Assembly (NCBI GenBank): GCA_948146395.1
Contig: OX411548.1
Coordinates: 62,205,020 to 62,269,019 of the forward strand
DNA from: Fragum whitleyi
Taxonomy: Eukaryota > Mollusca > Bivalvia > Cardiida > Cardiidae
DNA length: 64,000 nucleotides
Direction: 5' to 3'
Each line of letters opens with the position of its first letter. Positions within the stretch are counted from its first letter, which is position 1. The notes under the pieces are model-generated. The model saw nothing but the letters and a program-made list of their open reading frames with translations, was not told the DNA's origin and did not search any database. This document shows, piece after piece, positions 35,405 through 46,332 of this stretch. The position numbers were made by a program, and so were the translations under genes.

Positions 35405-35560
35405 TTGGCTCCAATTGAGTCGAATTTATTTTCTCTCCATTTGAGCATAATTTGTTCTTCTCCACTTTAGCTTTAATCTGCCCCATTCCACATGAGCTTA
35501 ATTCGTTCCGCTCCATTTGAGCTTTATTTGGTTTGCTCCACCCGAGCGCAAATTGTATAT
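35405..35560 (+). repeat. Minisatellite, ~25-bp GCTCCATTTGAGC unit
   Basis: About six loose copies of CTCCATTTGAGCTTAATTT at spacings of roughly 24-27 bp, followed by poly(A) at 35571-35586. The 77-codon open frame running into it is not credible as a gene. Confidence 0.7.
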
Positions 35561-35586
35561 AGACTATTATGAAAAAAAAAAAAAAA

Positions 35587-35911
35587 CATTTAGTGGTTTT
35601 ATTGACATGCTTTATTTGTGGAATTTATTGTAGGTTCACGCCCTTTGTTATGCCAAACTTAAGCATTATATGTAATAGAGTATAATTAAAATATGTAAAC
35701 TTATTACCGCCTTGACTTAGTTCAGCAAAGTCAGGCGGGGGCCAAGGGCAGACATTATAAGTTTCGTTGGTCTGAAACTTCCCAACTCAAGACCGGAATT
35801 ACATGGCCGTCTGCTCTTAGTCTCTGAACCTTAAAATGCATATGAAACAAACGGCTAATATCTCGTGCTTTCTTAGCAATGCTGTTTGAAAATAATGCGG
35901 TGCGTTTTTAT
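35587..35911. other. Unannotated stretch
   Basis: No recognised family. GACTTAGTTCAGCAAAGTCA could form a short hairpin. Confidence 0.3.
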
Positions 35912-35915
35912 TCTT

Positions 35916-37072
35916 CAGCCAGACTTACAACCCGAGCTTTGCCATTCGCCACCAAATCCAGCAGATAAGATGTACAGTTAAAACCATAAACTGCCCAGCC
36001 TGTATCTGTTTGTAATATCTTAAAAACAAATAACATTGGCAGAAGATTCCCAATTTGTTTATTTTGTTCTGGTTTAATTTACATTCTAGTGTACCATCAT
36101 GTCCCTTAATCTAGACTACAAGCTTGATAACAGTCAGACTTACAACCCGAGCTTTGCTATTTCGCCACCAAATCCAGCAGATAAGTTGTACAGTTAAAAT
36201 GATAAACTGCCCAGCCTGTATCTGTTTGTAAAATCTTAAAAATACATAACACTGGCAGAAGATTCCCAATTTGTTTATTTTGTTCTGGTTTAATTTGCAT
36301 TCTGGTGTACCAACTAAAATGTCCCTTAATCTAGACTACAAGCTTGATAAGAGGAATCAATTTAAACTGCATATGTTTGGAGTCAACACACATCTTTAAA
36401 AATGATCAATGGTTTAGTAGAATCTGCACAGAAAATAATAAAATGTAGTTGAAAATAAAAGAAATAACTTTCAACATACATTTTTTAAATCAAGAAAAAA
36501 AGAAGGACAGAAACCGAAGCAGTACTTAGAAAGCATTGCTTATCATAAAATCTTACAATAATACACTAGGGTCAGTAGGGACCTGGGTCTAGAGAGGAAT
36601 CTTAAGAAACATGGTCAGTAATAGATTGGGCACTGATAACCTGTAATGAATACTGATTGCCCGTTTGCTCAATTTGAGTATGAAACTCGGGTTGTAAGTC
36701 TGACTGATAAGAGCAATCAATTTAAATTGCATAAGTTTGGAGTCAACACATATCTTTGAAAAGAATCAAGTGTTAAGTAGAATCTGCACAAAAAAAATAA
36801 TAAACTATAGTTGAAAATAAAAGAAATAACATTCAACATACAATTTTTTTTAAACAAGAAAAAAAGAAGGAAAGAAACCTAAGCAGTACCTTAGAAAGCA
36901 CTGCTTATAATAAAATCTAACAATAATACTCTAGGATCAGTAAGGTCCTGGGTCTAGAGAGAAATCTTTAACAGACACGGTAAGCAATAGATTGGGCACT
37001 GATAACCTGTAATGCATACTGATTTACAGTTTACTCAATTTGAGTATGAAACTCGGGTTGTAAGTCTGACTG
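35916..37072 (+). mobile_element. Non-autonomous DNA transposon 'N576', outer copy (interrupted)
   Basis: The left part is 35916-36130 and the right part 36707-37072, together about 577 bp once the inner copy and one target duplication are removed. Ends are CAGCCAGACTTACAACCCGA and, inverted, CAGTCAGACTTACAACCCGA. The genomic target duplication TCTT is perfect (35912-35915 and 37073-37076). No coding potential. Four-base duplications and CAG..CTG ends do not by themselves fix the superfamily. Confidence 0.88.
36131..36706 (+). mobile_element. 'N576' inner copy, inserted into the outer copy
   Basis: 576 bp with terminal inverted repeats CAGTCAGACTTACAACCCGA (21 bp in all) and a perfect ATAA duplication (36127-36130 and 36707-36710). 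The empty site AGCTTGATAAGAG is preserved inside the inner copy itself, confirming that the insertion hit the same family. Inner and outer copies are alike but not identical. Confidence 0.9.
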
Positions 37073-37239
37073 TCTTATTTTGTCTAGGTATGCTATGTAT
37101 GTGACGTGAAGATGGCGTTAGTTTTAGATGCTACTTAGGATATTAACACGTTTATTTGTCTTGTATGACAGGCGGTATTCGGCCAAACACGTGGTGTTAA
37201 CAACATGACCTGAAAACGACACGTGAAAATTATTAATCT

Positions 37240-37259
37240 CCCCCCCCCCCCCCCCCCCC
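37240..37259. repeat. Poly(C) tract
   Basis: Twenty consecutive C residues. Confidence 0.95.
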
Positions 37260-37311
37260 TCTACCCTTTCACATTCTGTCTATTTTCTTTTTGTCTTTCT
37301 AAAATATATGT

Positions 37312-37425
37312 AATAGTTATAGTTCATTTCTGATAATTTACGCGATATAACCTAAGCGGAGCGTTAGCGGAGCGCAAGGTTATACGCGTAAATTGTCAGA
37401 ATATGAACTATAACTGTTTTACCGA
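37312..37425. repeat. 114-bp fold-back
   Basis: GTTATAGTTCATTTCTGATA..ATTTACGCGATATAACCT pairs with AGGTTATACGCGTAAATTGT..CAGAATATGAACTATAAC. The loop holds a duplicated GCGGAGCG. Confidence 0.85.
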
Positions 37426-38892
37426 TCGACTTATTTTTTCACCAAATAACGCTTGTTCAATTTAGTTGCCGTCAATCAATGATGTCATTCATTTTTGTCG
37501 CGTCATACATTCTTCAATCAAATCGAGGTAAACAAAAAGTGGGAGGAGCGAGTTAAATCACTATCAGGTTTCTGTAATGATTTCGTCATTTGGCGAGAAA
37601 AAATCTGTTGAGAACGTTCGGTGAACCAAACCTCGGGATTGCTTCTAGCGGATTTTGTATCCCTTACCGGTAGTACGTTTTTGCGGAAATTGTTCCTCAT
37701 TATAGGGATTTTGTATTTTAAGAAAAACAGTTATCTTCCACGGCATATTCAGCCGCACAGTGTTAGCTTGTCGGACTATCGTTCAAACAATCCCGGGTTC
37801 GATCCCCGACGTTAGCACTTATCCTTTACGACTATTTGTCCCCCACCTATAGGTCGATTTTCATAGACCTATGTGGGAAAGCAGCTGGATACCAGTAAAG
37901 GAATTATACTACTGGGGTAAGAAATACCAAGAATTCATTGTTAGGTACTCCAGCCGCCGCCATATAACTGAAGGATTGTTGGAAGCGGTGTTAAACCCCA
38001 TGCAAAAAACACGGCATATTCACTATCAATAATATAAAGTTTGCAACAAGACGTTGGTAGAAAAAATTATAGAGTTACATTGAAAAGCTCTAGTTACCAA
38101 GTTTTGGTTCTATACCTATACGTCACAGTTAATTGGGTGACACAGGCTTTCGATAGTAGTCAGCTATCACGGGCATAAAATGCTTCGAAACACTTTCTTT
38201 TTGCAAATATCTCTATCCCTAGAGTCCTTTAAGTGGGCATTTTGTATTTTTTCTACAATAACTTTGCATACATGTACCTTTCATGTGAACATTTGATTGC
38301 ATTTTGTTAAGATTGGGACCTTTGAAGAACGACTAAATTAAATGTCGTTCAAGAGATCCAAATTATTCATTTTGAAATGGAAGAGAGATTTTATATCGTT
38401 TCAACCCTGTCGTCTTTTCTTTTTTTTTTTTGTCAAAGTGAAAATGTGGAGTACAGAGGGCTTGGTTCAAGCAAATTCGTCGATGTCATTCTTACTGCTG
38501 AATACCATGTAGATTGATATTTTATTATCAGAATCATTGGTTTATCCGCTAAAACATGTCTTGATAAACATGCAGACAAATTATTCAAGAATTTTTATTC
38601 TCCTTTTAATGAGTAATTGTGTATAAGCATAACTTCTAAAGACAATTCATAAAACGTTTTTTTTTATTATAAATACTCGATTACAAGTTAAGGGTCTTTC
38701 GGTATTTTTTTTATCAGACAAGATTATGACGTCACTGTCTGGTTTTGAATGTACTCCCCGCCCATTATGACCTAAAGTCACGTAGCTCACTTATTCGAAC
38801 AGATCGTCAGGTTATGGGATATATTTTTTGAATTTCAAACGAAATGGCGACCTTTCATTGGCCGAAAAAATAGGGCGATCGGTAAAGAGGAT
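37418..38892. mobile_element. Possible element bounded by TTTACCGATCG inverted ends
   Basis: TTTACCGATCGACTTATTTT (left) is matched in reverse by AAAAAATAGGGCGATCGGTAAA (right), about 1.45 kb apart. A SINE (37752) lies inside. No transposase frame is seen, so it would be non-autonomous or old. Confidence 0.45.
37739..38022 (+). mobile_element. SINE family 1, copy with perfect 13-bp target duplication
   Basis: CACGGCATATTCA occurs at 37739-37751 and 38010-38022. Head with B-box CCCGGGTTCGATCCCCGA; A-box degenerate. The body contains 'aggtactccagccgccgccatataactgaa' and the tail 'gcggtgttaaaccccatgc'. Confidence 0.9.
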
Positions 38893-38905
38893 AATTGTTT
38901 GTTTC
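38023..38905. other. Unannotated stretch
   Basis: No gene or repeat recognised apart from the right inverted end at 38865. TGACGTCA lies at 38727. Confidence 0.3.
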
Positions 38906-38907
38906 AG

Positions 38908-39190
38908 TGTAAGATCGATTTATATTTCATTGAATGATCAACAAAGGCTATAGTTTCACGAGTGGCAGAGCCACGAGTTAAAAATAGCTTTTGTTGTTCC
39001 CGAAATGAAATATAAATCTATCTTACTCGAAAAACAAACGATTATTCTATTTCTTAATTGCAATGAGACAAAATGTGAAATTTCTAGGACATATTTTCGC
39101 AAAGTGCGTCATTTTACGCGTGATTGCTAGGCAACGTTCGTTGTGACGTCACTTATTTCGCCCCGCATAGATGACGTCAGATAGGATCAA
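38908..39190 (+). repeat. Dispersed hairpin repeat 'H280', copy 1
   Basis: It begins with a hairpin (GATTTATATTTCATT..AAATGAAATATAAATC, centre GAGTGGCAGAGCCACGAGT) and ends with GTGACGTCAC and ATGACGTCAG. It matches 49878-50160 along its length. Confidence 0.75.
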
Positions 39191-39241
39191 ATGCACAAAA
39201 GTAGAGTATAAATTTTTGATAATTTTACTCCTTTTGCGGTG

Positions 39242-39261
39242 AGATTATCATATGATAATCT
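39242..39261. repeat. Perfect 20-bp palindrome
   Basis: AGATTATCATATGATAATCT. Confidence 0.9.
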
Positions 39262-39269
39262 ACCGTCAT

Positions 39270-40045
39270 TTCTCGATAAACCACCGAAAAGCATATGAGA
39301 AAAAAAACATTACCTTTTATGTTATATCCTCGCCACATCAATTAATATTCCAAGGGTTAATCTAAGTGCCTAACATGTATAAACAATCAATATATAATCA
39401 AACTTTAAAATAAAGCACAAACATACACAAAATAAAACAGTGAACTAAGAATGCGTTAATATTCACTTTATATAATGACATAGAAAATTCTAGACTTTTC
39501 AAAGAGATAGAATGACCCAATTAATACATCATTATCTATTAGTACTATTATTAACAAATCTTTATCAATTAGACATGTGTATTTCTAAAATTAGATACAG
39601 GGAAACCCAAAGTGCATGGTTGTATTGTCTCAATTTTGGACGTTACATATTTCATTGTCATCGGATGCGACCAGTCCAAAATAGCATCGCATTCCGCGGA
39701 CAGAAATCTGTTCTACATGGTTGTATTGTTCATAGCAAATGCAATGCATCGAGTGCGATCGTTTGAGTTCTACATTAATTTTAAGTATCAAGGGTTTGGC
39801 TAAAGTCCCTTGCAATTAAGGATTGACTTACAAGTTTAAATAGCAATCAACAGAAATTACATTTGAGACTATGTATACATAGTCAGAAAAAGTTTTGCAA
39901 GACTTTTGGTTCTATATAAAAAAAATCTGTGTTAAAATCAATTTAGCGAAAATGCCAAAGCGATGCTTATAGCCTGGCTATCCGAATAAACAAGTTTTAC
40001 CTTGCAGATCATAAATGAAATGCATACGGCCCAATCGGGGTTAGA
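39270..40045. other. Unannotated stretch, one hydrophobic open frame
   Basis: The plus-strand frame 39612-39803 (63 codons) holds two hydrophobic runs around VTYFIVIG and FYMVVLFIA. A TGGTTGTATTGT motif occurs twice, 108 bp apart. No family or splice support, so not called. Confidence 0.3.
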
Positions 40046-40046
40046 T

Positions 40047-40335
40047 TAATTCGGCTTCTTGCGGTACTTCGGTTATTTAATACGTCTGAAGAAAAACATC
40101 TTCGCAAGCCAAGGGTTCTCACTGGAAGAAAAATACATCTTGTTAATTCTTTCCGGTCATCTGTGGAGATCTTTTGGTTATTCTATAATTTGATGACAAA
40201 ACGCGTTTGTCCTTTCGTTGATTTTTATTTATGCATCGTCTTCCTTCGCAGAATGGTTGATAATTGTGACGTCATGTAAACCCACGTGCAAAATCACGCG
40301 CTTTCGTGTCTGCGCCCTTATTATTCCCCAGGTCT
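40047..40335 (+). repeat. Dispersed repeat 'R290', copy 1
   Basis: It matches 48429-48715: 'ttcggct..gcggtacttcggttattt', 'ttaattctttccg.tc.tctgtggagat', 'gtgacgtcat.taaaccca' and a closing 'cttattattcccc'. The 3' edge alone recurs at 27820-27865. Confidence 0.7.
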
Positions 40336-40542
40336 TTTACGTTGAATTGCCGAGAGTTTCCAAATGAGGTGTAACGCCAGTTTTATGCGTTTTATTTCAG
40401 AAGTTCAAATTTATAGGCTAAAGCAGCCTTACAATTCCGCTTTTCATCATTTTGGATGCCTACTTAAACAATTCACAGAAAACCGCCCAAAGCATGAAAA
40501 GAACAGTTATATGGTCATGAACGGAGGATTATTGAAACAAAC

Positions 40543-40545
<3 letters not shown>

Positions 40546-40572
<27 letters not shown>
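40546..40572. repeat. Poly(A) tract, ~27 bp
   Basis: Simple A run; no SINE or processed gene recognised directly before it. Confidence 0.9.
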
Positions 40573-40576
<4 letters not shown>

Positions 40577-41278
40577 CGAGATTTTTGATTTGTAAATTTG
40601 CTTTGGCGTCAATGGTGTAATAGTTTTTAAAATTAGCCCATGAACCTCCCTATGATTACTTTAACTTGACCTGGTCATTTGAAATATGCTAGGTCAGCGA
40701 TAGTTTCAGAAATCTGAGATACGTTAAACACGTAACGTAAACAAAACGTTTGCTCGGAAAAAGTCGTATCGGTATGAAAGATAGATATTTGCTTGGGCGC
40801 TTCGCACCACAGACGACAAGGTTTTGAAAATTTTGGAACAAAGAATATCAGGCTGTGACTTTTTGAATCCGCCCCTCCCACTGTTAACTGGCTATGTTTT
40901 GTGATTGAGTCATTATTGGAACAGAAGCAAAGCACCAATCAATTCCTATGAGATGAAACTTAATGAATGATTAATTCGTTTGGGTACAATATTTCTGATA
41001 AAAGAAATTATTTGATGAAAAATATTAAGTATTGCTAATTTTTTTTTAATCATTTACCAATTTTCGTACAAGCATGGCCTGGTATTAAGATTACTCATTT
41101 AAATTCTAATGCGGCGAGTCAGAAATTTAGCGAGTATGTAATACACTGCCCAAAATAAATGAGAGATCGCTTGAAATTATGGTTCCTTATATTGCATAAG
41201 CTTGGTTGTGATAAACGTTTTCGGAATCAAAAGGGTAGATGCTTCAAAATTAAAAAAGATATTTATCAACTTTGTTCC

Positions 41279-41283
<5 letters not shown>

Positions 41284-41326
<43 letters not shown>

Positions 41327-41328
41327 CA
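41284..41328. repeat. Poly(A) followed by (AC)n
   Basis: About 28 A residues and then (CA)8. Confidence 0.9.
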
Positions 41329-41524
41329 AACTAGAAATTAACTCCTTTCTTTTTTTTATTTTGTGTAACCTTATTTACAATGGCGCTATTTTTAAGAACG
41401 TTATCATAAGCTCTCGTCAAGTGGCATTCTTGACGATAATAAATTAATCTAAAGTTAAATGAGTATTTTCCAAATTGACGTCATTGAAGGTTGGTGGTCT
41501 AGATTCTGTCCAGAGTTTTTAAAA

Positions 41525-41615
41525 AAGTAAATGTAATTAATAAATAGATAAAAAACATAAATAGATAAATGAATAAATAAATAAATAAATAAGTTATTAA
41601 ATAAATGAATAAATA
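41525..41615. repeat. (AAAT)n-rich microsatellite
   Basis: Interrupted AAATA/AAATG repeats. Confidence 0.85.
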
Positions 41616-41714
41616 GGTAGGCATGAGTTTTAATGAAGCTTTTTCGTTGATGTTGTATGGTAACCCTAACAGTTGTGTTCTGAGTTAACTAGATTTAGTA
41701 AAGTGTCTCCTGTC

Positions 41715-41831
41715 CTACGTTCAGGTTGATAAAACGGTGCAAACAGTTAGCAAATTTAACACCGCTTTGCACGCGAACTAGCGTGCAAAGCGGGGTTAAA
41801 TTTGCTTACGGCTTTGTCATTCTGAACGCAG
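41715..41831. repeat. Fold-back with 26-bp near-perfect inner stem
   Basis: AGCAAATTTAACACCGCTTT-GCACGC (41749-41774) pairs with 41781-41806 with one mismatch across a GAACTA loop. Weaker outer arms (CTACGTTCAG / CTGAACGCAG) extend it to about 117 bp. Confidence 0.88.
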
Positions 41832-41941
41832 ATTGGCATCCGGACTTACAATCTAGGAAGCGAGTTTACTCGTTCTATCTTTAGTTTGAATGGGTGTTTT
41901 GTAAGCGTTTATTTGAGTGCATCGAATAGACATTCAAACCC

Positions 41942-42008
41942 TAGACTGCTAAACCTGTCCTATCTACGCTACCCTCCGACAGATTGAGGCAGGCTCGCCA
42001 GTCAATTT
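41942..42008. repeat. Short fold-back 'GACTGGCGAGCCTGTC', copy 1
   Basis: AGACTGCTAAACCTGTCCTA pairs with AGATTGAGGCAGGCTCGCCA-GTC. Relatives are at 44810-44870 (part) and 48318-48390. Confidence 0.75.
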
Positions 42009-42186
42009 AAACCCAAACCATAGAACCGGTTGTATAGGACACCGTCAGGTGATACCGAACACAATTGAGTTATTGCCGCTGAGTGGCAGTGGGTATTTAT
42101 TGATAGCTATTTACCAGTCTTAGAGTATTCCTTTCCAAACCATCTCGAAGATGTTAGTAAAAGTAATAATAAACTTAATTCAGATG

Positions 42187-42300
42187 CAATTTTAATCAAA
42201 GTACTGAAAGTACTGATAAGTTGGAATGCGCTCAAGAGACTATGACATCAAGCCACTAACTACGCTGACGCATCCCGCCCAGGTGGTCTCGACTTTTGAC
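42187..42300 (-). repeat. ACGCCCGTC-family fragment, inverted
   Basis: AATCAAAGTACTGAAAGTAC and TGATAAGTTGGAATGCGCTC are the reverse complement of 19195-19260. Confidence 0.75.
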
Positions 42301-42785
42301 TAAAAAATTCACCAAACCGCGTTAAAATATGCGCTAGGTCAGATGACTAGGAACATTTTGTAAAAGTTTCATCCAAATCGGTCAATAAATGGAGGAGGAG
42401 TTGCGTTCACAAGTTTTTTCAAATGAAGGCCTCTTTTTCCATGACACGGCTAATATTCACCAAACCCTAGCTAATAGGCACTAGGTCAGGTGACCAGAAC
42501 TTTTCTGTGAAAGTTTCATCCAAATCGGTCCTTAAATGAGGGAGAAGTTGTGTTTACAAGATTTTTTTTTACATAAAGGCTCTTTTTCCATGACGCGGCT
42601 GAAATTCACCAAACAGTGACTTTATGCGCGAGGTCAGGTGATTAGGAACATTCTGTGAAAGTTTCGTCCAAATCCAACAAGAAATTTTGGAGGAGTTGTG
42701 TTCACAAGAAAAGTGGACGTACGTACGGACTAACGGACAGACACAGACGGATAAGATGACGCTAATATACAACCGCCTCAAGCTG
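42300..42785 (+). mobile_element. Element with three ~149-bp repeats
   Basis: ATTCACCAAAC starts at about 42308, 42458 and 42605. Units share 'ctaggtcaggtgac.agaac.tt.tgtgaaagtttcatccaaatc'. It closes with 'gtggacgtacgtacggac..cagacacagacgg'. It is similar in design to the other repeat-bearing elements. Confidence 0.65.
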
Positions 42786-43180
42786 CATATAGAAATGAAA
42801 TCCGAGAAAATACTATGCTTGTACAGTCAAAATCGCAAAATTCAAGACTAGCCTTTCGGTAACGCAAATTTATGCGTAAATTAAACGATAAATGTCTTTT
42901 GAAAGCCAGAAATGATTCTTGAAAGCCAATTTCAATTGTACGATTGCGATACGATCAAATTTCGGTCGTAGGACCTTTCTAGAACGTGGCCACTGAAGGC
43001 AAAACACGTGGGGTGGGTAAACTCGTTCAGATATTTGATAAAAAAAAACAAAGGCTGTACTTAACTTGTGATAATCTCAATGATATTTAAAGGATTGCGC
43101 ACGTGCGTATTTTGCACAAGTGAATTTATGTCTAAGCAATTTTAAAGAAAATGGACAAAATCAGAAAGAGAAGAAAAATG
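42786..43180. other. Unannotated stretch
   Basis: No gene, known repeat or hairpin recognised. Confidence 0.35.
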
Positions 43181-43187
43181 TTTGCCT

Positions 43188-43288
43188 ATAGACCCGCAAT
43201 TTAGAGTGAGTGATCAAAGGTAAATTTTGTCTTTACAGGTATAGACAAAATTGATCTTTGATCTATCACTTAAACTTGTGGATCTATA
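43188..43288. repeat. 101-bp fold-back
   Basis: TAGACCCGCAATTTAGAGTG..GATCAAAGGTAAATTTTGTC pairs with GACAAAATTGATCTTTGATC..ATCACTTAAACTTGTGGATCTA. Arms are about 45 bp. Confidence 0.85.
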
Positions 43289-43552
43289 CCTTCATCGATC
43301 CTTGCTGCGTCCACCATCAAGTGAAATTGTCGCTCGATTTGGAAATGGGGTTCCGTTTTTTAAGAAAAGTAATAAAAAGAGAATATTTGCTGGATCGGGT
43401 TGTTAATCCAGATAAATAATCTGCAGAATTTGCGCGTTTCTAATAATGGTTTACGAAACAATTAGATAAAAACATTTGAACTACGGTATTTTGTTGAAGT
43501 GTGTAAAAGGTTCGTTCAGAAAGAGAAACTATACCTTTAAAAGAAGCTATAA

Positions 43553-43695
43553 CACAATTCTACGAAAAACAGGTCGCGACGTTACCAAATAAGCAGATCA
43601 CGTGATTTGCTTGTGCTATTGCCACAATTCTACGAAAAACAGGTCGCGTATTACCAAAAAAGCAGATCACGTGATTGGACAGTGCTGTTGTCAAT
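43553..43695 (+). repeat. Direct duplication, 70-bp unit
   Basis: CACAATTCTACGAAAAACAG and AAGCAGATCACGTGATT occur twice about 70 bp apart, each with a CACGTG core. Confidence 0.85.
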
Positions 43696-44010
43696 AGCTT
43701 ACTTTATTGGACTTGACTTATCACATGATTTCCAAATATAGTAATGCAAACATTTGCTACTAGTAAATTCGTACGCAAGTTTCAATAAATTTCGTTTAAA
43801 ACATAAATTAGCGTGTTAATAATTTACATGAAGTGATAGTTGTGTATTTTTTCAACATTATTACTTCTTGATGAAATAGACTGTATGTCTATGTCAAGCT
43901 GAGATATACAAAATAGTCCGAAGTGTATTCACATCATGTTCACGTGATATGTGTTATCAAGAAACCCGAAATGAAATTATCTTGTGTTCATTTTGCGGTT
44001 TTGTTAAATC

Positions 44011-44040
44011 TAAGTTGGAATTGCTCCGCATTCCAACTTA
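44011..44040. repeat. Perfect 11-bp-stem hairpin
   Basis: TAAGTTGGAAT, 8-base loop, ATTCCAACTTA. Confidence 0.9.
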
Positions 44041-44053
44041 AAAACGAGACACG

Positions 44054-44528
44054 ATTGCCTTTCTCCAGAAAACGCATCGCAGTTGCATTTTAGCGGTAAT
44101 TTCACCTTCTGTGAACTATATCTACTTTTCTATGTAATTCTGTGGAAAAGGGAAAACACGACTTAATTTTACATTAACTATCCTACCATTGTGTAAAATT
44201 TCATGCGATAAAACGCTTCAACAGAAACACTAACAAAGTTAAAGTCGTCTAGCGAGACAAAAATAGTGTATTCGAACACTGTTACGTTAGTGACGGTGTC
44301 CGGAGTCAACCACCTCCCGAACGTAACGGTGTTCGAATACACTTCTTTTTTCTCACTTGACGGCTTTATGTTTGGGAATTTATTTCATTAAAATTTTTCA
44401 TAGAGGTGGGGTAGTGAACGTAGAATAAAATCGTTTGCTTCAGAACTGCATAGAAAAGTAGTTATTGTTCTGAGAAAGTGAAATTACCGCTAAAATGCAA
44501 CTACGAGGCCTTTTCTGGAGAAAGGTTA
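44054..44528. repeat. 475-bp fold-back, arms ~235 bp
   Basis: The left CCTTTCTCCAGAAAA, TTGCATTTTAGCGGTAATTTC and TACTTTTCTATG are matched in reverse at the right edge. The core AGTGTATTCGAACACTGTTA (44266 on) pairs with its reverse complement ending at about 44343. No coding. Confidence 0.88.
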
Positions 44529-44869
44529 TCGTTAGAAGCCTTTAAAACTTCATATGAACGAAGATTATTATGTCATTTACCAATATCTTCGAGATGGTTT
44601 GGAAAGGAACACTCTAAGACCGATAAGTAATTTTCAATAAATACCCACTGTCAGTCTGCGGCAATAACTCAAATGTGTTCGTGATAACCGGACGGTGTCC
44701 GATACAACCGGTCCTATGGTGTGAAACCTATTTCATCTATAATACTTTTCGATATCATAGGGACAGGAAAACTTATTTTTCACTAGCCTGATTTTAGTTT
44801 TGTATAAGTATCCAATCTACGTTTCCGTCGATCGATAGTTTAGGATAGGCTCGCCAGTCAACTCAACCA

Positions 44870-45310
44870 TCAACGCCATATCGAGGTCGTTAGACGAATA
44901 ATTTCGCTAGCCATTTTCAATTTCAATGCTCGGTTTTAAGCTCCAACCCAATCATTATTTAAGACGTGTTCGATAAAACAAAATCACCCTGTACCTTTAT
45001 CTTTTTTTCTTAAAAGTAAGTTTGTAAAAAATACCAGGAATGCATTGTGCGCGGCGTAAAACCCCATTCAAACGAACAAACAAAATATCAATTCTGGTAG
45101 CATGTTCACTTGATAGGTAGCGAAAACTTAAATTATGTTAATAAAAATATTCAGACAAAAACAATGTTACTTCTAAGAGAACTTGAGAACCCCAATTTTA
45201 AAATTCAAAATAACGTTGGTGGGTTGTGTGAATTAAGCAAATCTACCTCATTTACGCAAATACACAACCAAACCATTTTAAAGCTAACCAGCATTTAGCG
45301 AGTTTTTTTT
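44870..45310. other. Unannotated stretch
   Basis: A short 3' SINE-like scrap (AATACCAGGAATGCATTGTG..GGCGTAAAACCCCATTCAAA, 45031-45075) matches the tail of SINE family 1. Nothing else recognised. Confidence 0.45.
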
Positions 45311-45315
45311 TGCTT

Positions 45316-45709
45316 TTCAGCTCACATGAGCTATCGTGCTCAAGGTGAGTTTTTGTGATCATTGAATGTCCGTCGTTCGTCGTGTGTCGTGCGTCGCCTG
45401 TCGTCCGTCGTGCGTCGTCAGGCGTCAACAATTTAAGCGTTTACGCTCTAGAGGCCACTCATATGGTCCAATCTTCATGAAACTTGGTCAGAATGTTGGC
45501 AAGGTCACAAGGATGAACCCTATTGAAAAAGAGAAGGATCCATGCCATATCATGGGAAAAGGGGCCTTGATGACAATATTCTTGTTTACACTCTAGAGAC
45601 CACAGGTCTTAAAAGTACAATAACGACTTTTGCTGGAAAATTTGATAATAGTTAATTTAGACAAAGATAAACAGGTGAGCGATATAGGACCATCATGGTC
45701 CTCTTGTTT
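45316..45709 (+). mobile_element. GCTCA-type element, 394 bp
   Basis: It starts TTTTCAGCTCACATGAGCTA and ends AACAGGTGAGCGATATAGGA with a perfect hairpin AGGACCATCATGGTCCT and CTTG. The body unit ('tggtccaatcttcatgaaacttggtcagaatgtt') is that of the 301-bp array at 13866, in one copy. Confidence 0.85.
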
Positions 45710-46069
45710 AGAGTAAGGTTGACATCTTCTACACAAACTCTATCGGTCCTTTTCAGACTTTTCTGATTACTTTCACGAAATTGAAACGCCTTTCTGTGTA
45801 AGTACTGGTCTGTTCCATTTGTTTAGTGTAATTCTGTGTAAAGGAGAGAAAAATGCACATATTAGAAGCTCGTTTCAGATAAGATATTCTTATCAATAGT
45901 TATGATTCAACTGACAGGGCGTTTCCTTGCTGTGACGTAGAGGAATTTGCATATTCATGATGGTGACCAGAGCCACTTTTAACTGAATTTCTTTGTTTTC
46001 TACGGTTTTATAAAATTCTAGGCTTGAAAAATGTTTGCGTTGTAGATATAATAGGATAGTCTTTTAAAT

Positions 46070-46310
46070 GAGCCTGTGCATGACATTCCCAACAATTTCA
46101 CATGTGCGTAAAGCAAAGCCTCTGGCCAGTCTGTGCAGCCACACAGTCTGGCCAGAGTCTTCACTATGCACTATATCGTTAGGTAAGGTCTAAATCGCTG
46201 CTTTGGTGGTCAGTATATATTCACATTGCATTGTGTCGTTGTCTGTGCTGCTCAAAGTTTGTATCTCGCGCACGTGTGAAATTGTTGGAAATGTTGAGCA
46301 CAGGCTCAAA
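46070..46310. mobile_element. 240-bp fold-back MITE
   Basis: Left GAGCCTGTGCATGACATTCC and right (reverse complement) TGAGCCTGTGCTCAACATTT pair over about 40 bp. A second hairpin CTCTGGCCAGTCTGTG..CACACAGTCTGGCCAGAG lies inside. The terminus recurs at 35200. Confidence 0.8.
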
Positions 46311-46332
46311 CATCATTGTTTTCTTGTCTCAG

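Larger units (their letters stand above)
42010..44728. repeat. Large interrupted inverted repeat
   Basis: The left arm 42010-42175 and right arm 44559-44728 are reverse complements over about 165 bp. Shared phrases include GTTATTGCCGC, GTGGGTATTTATTGA and TTCCTTTCCAAACCATCTCG. Between them sit about 1.9 kb of other repeats (42176-44053) and the 475-bp fold-back at 44054, whose right edge almost touches the right arm. Confidence 0.85.
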
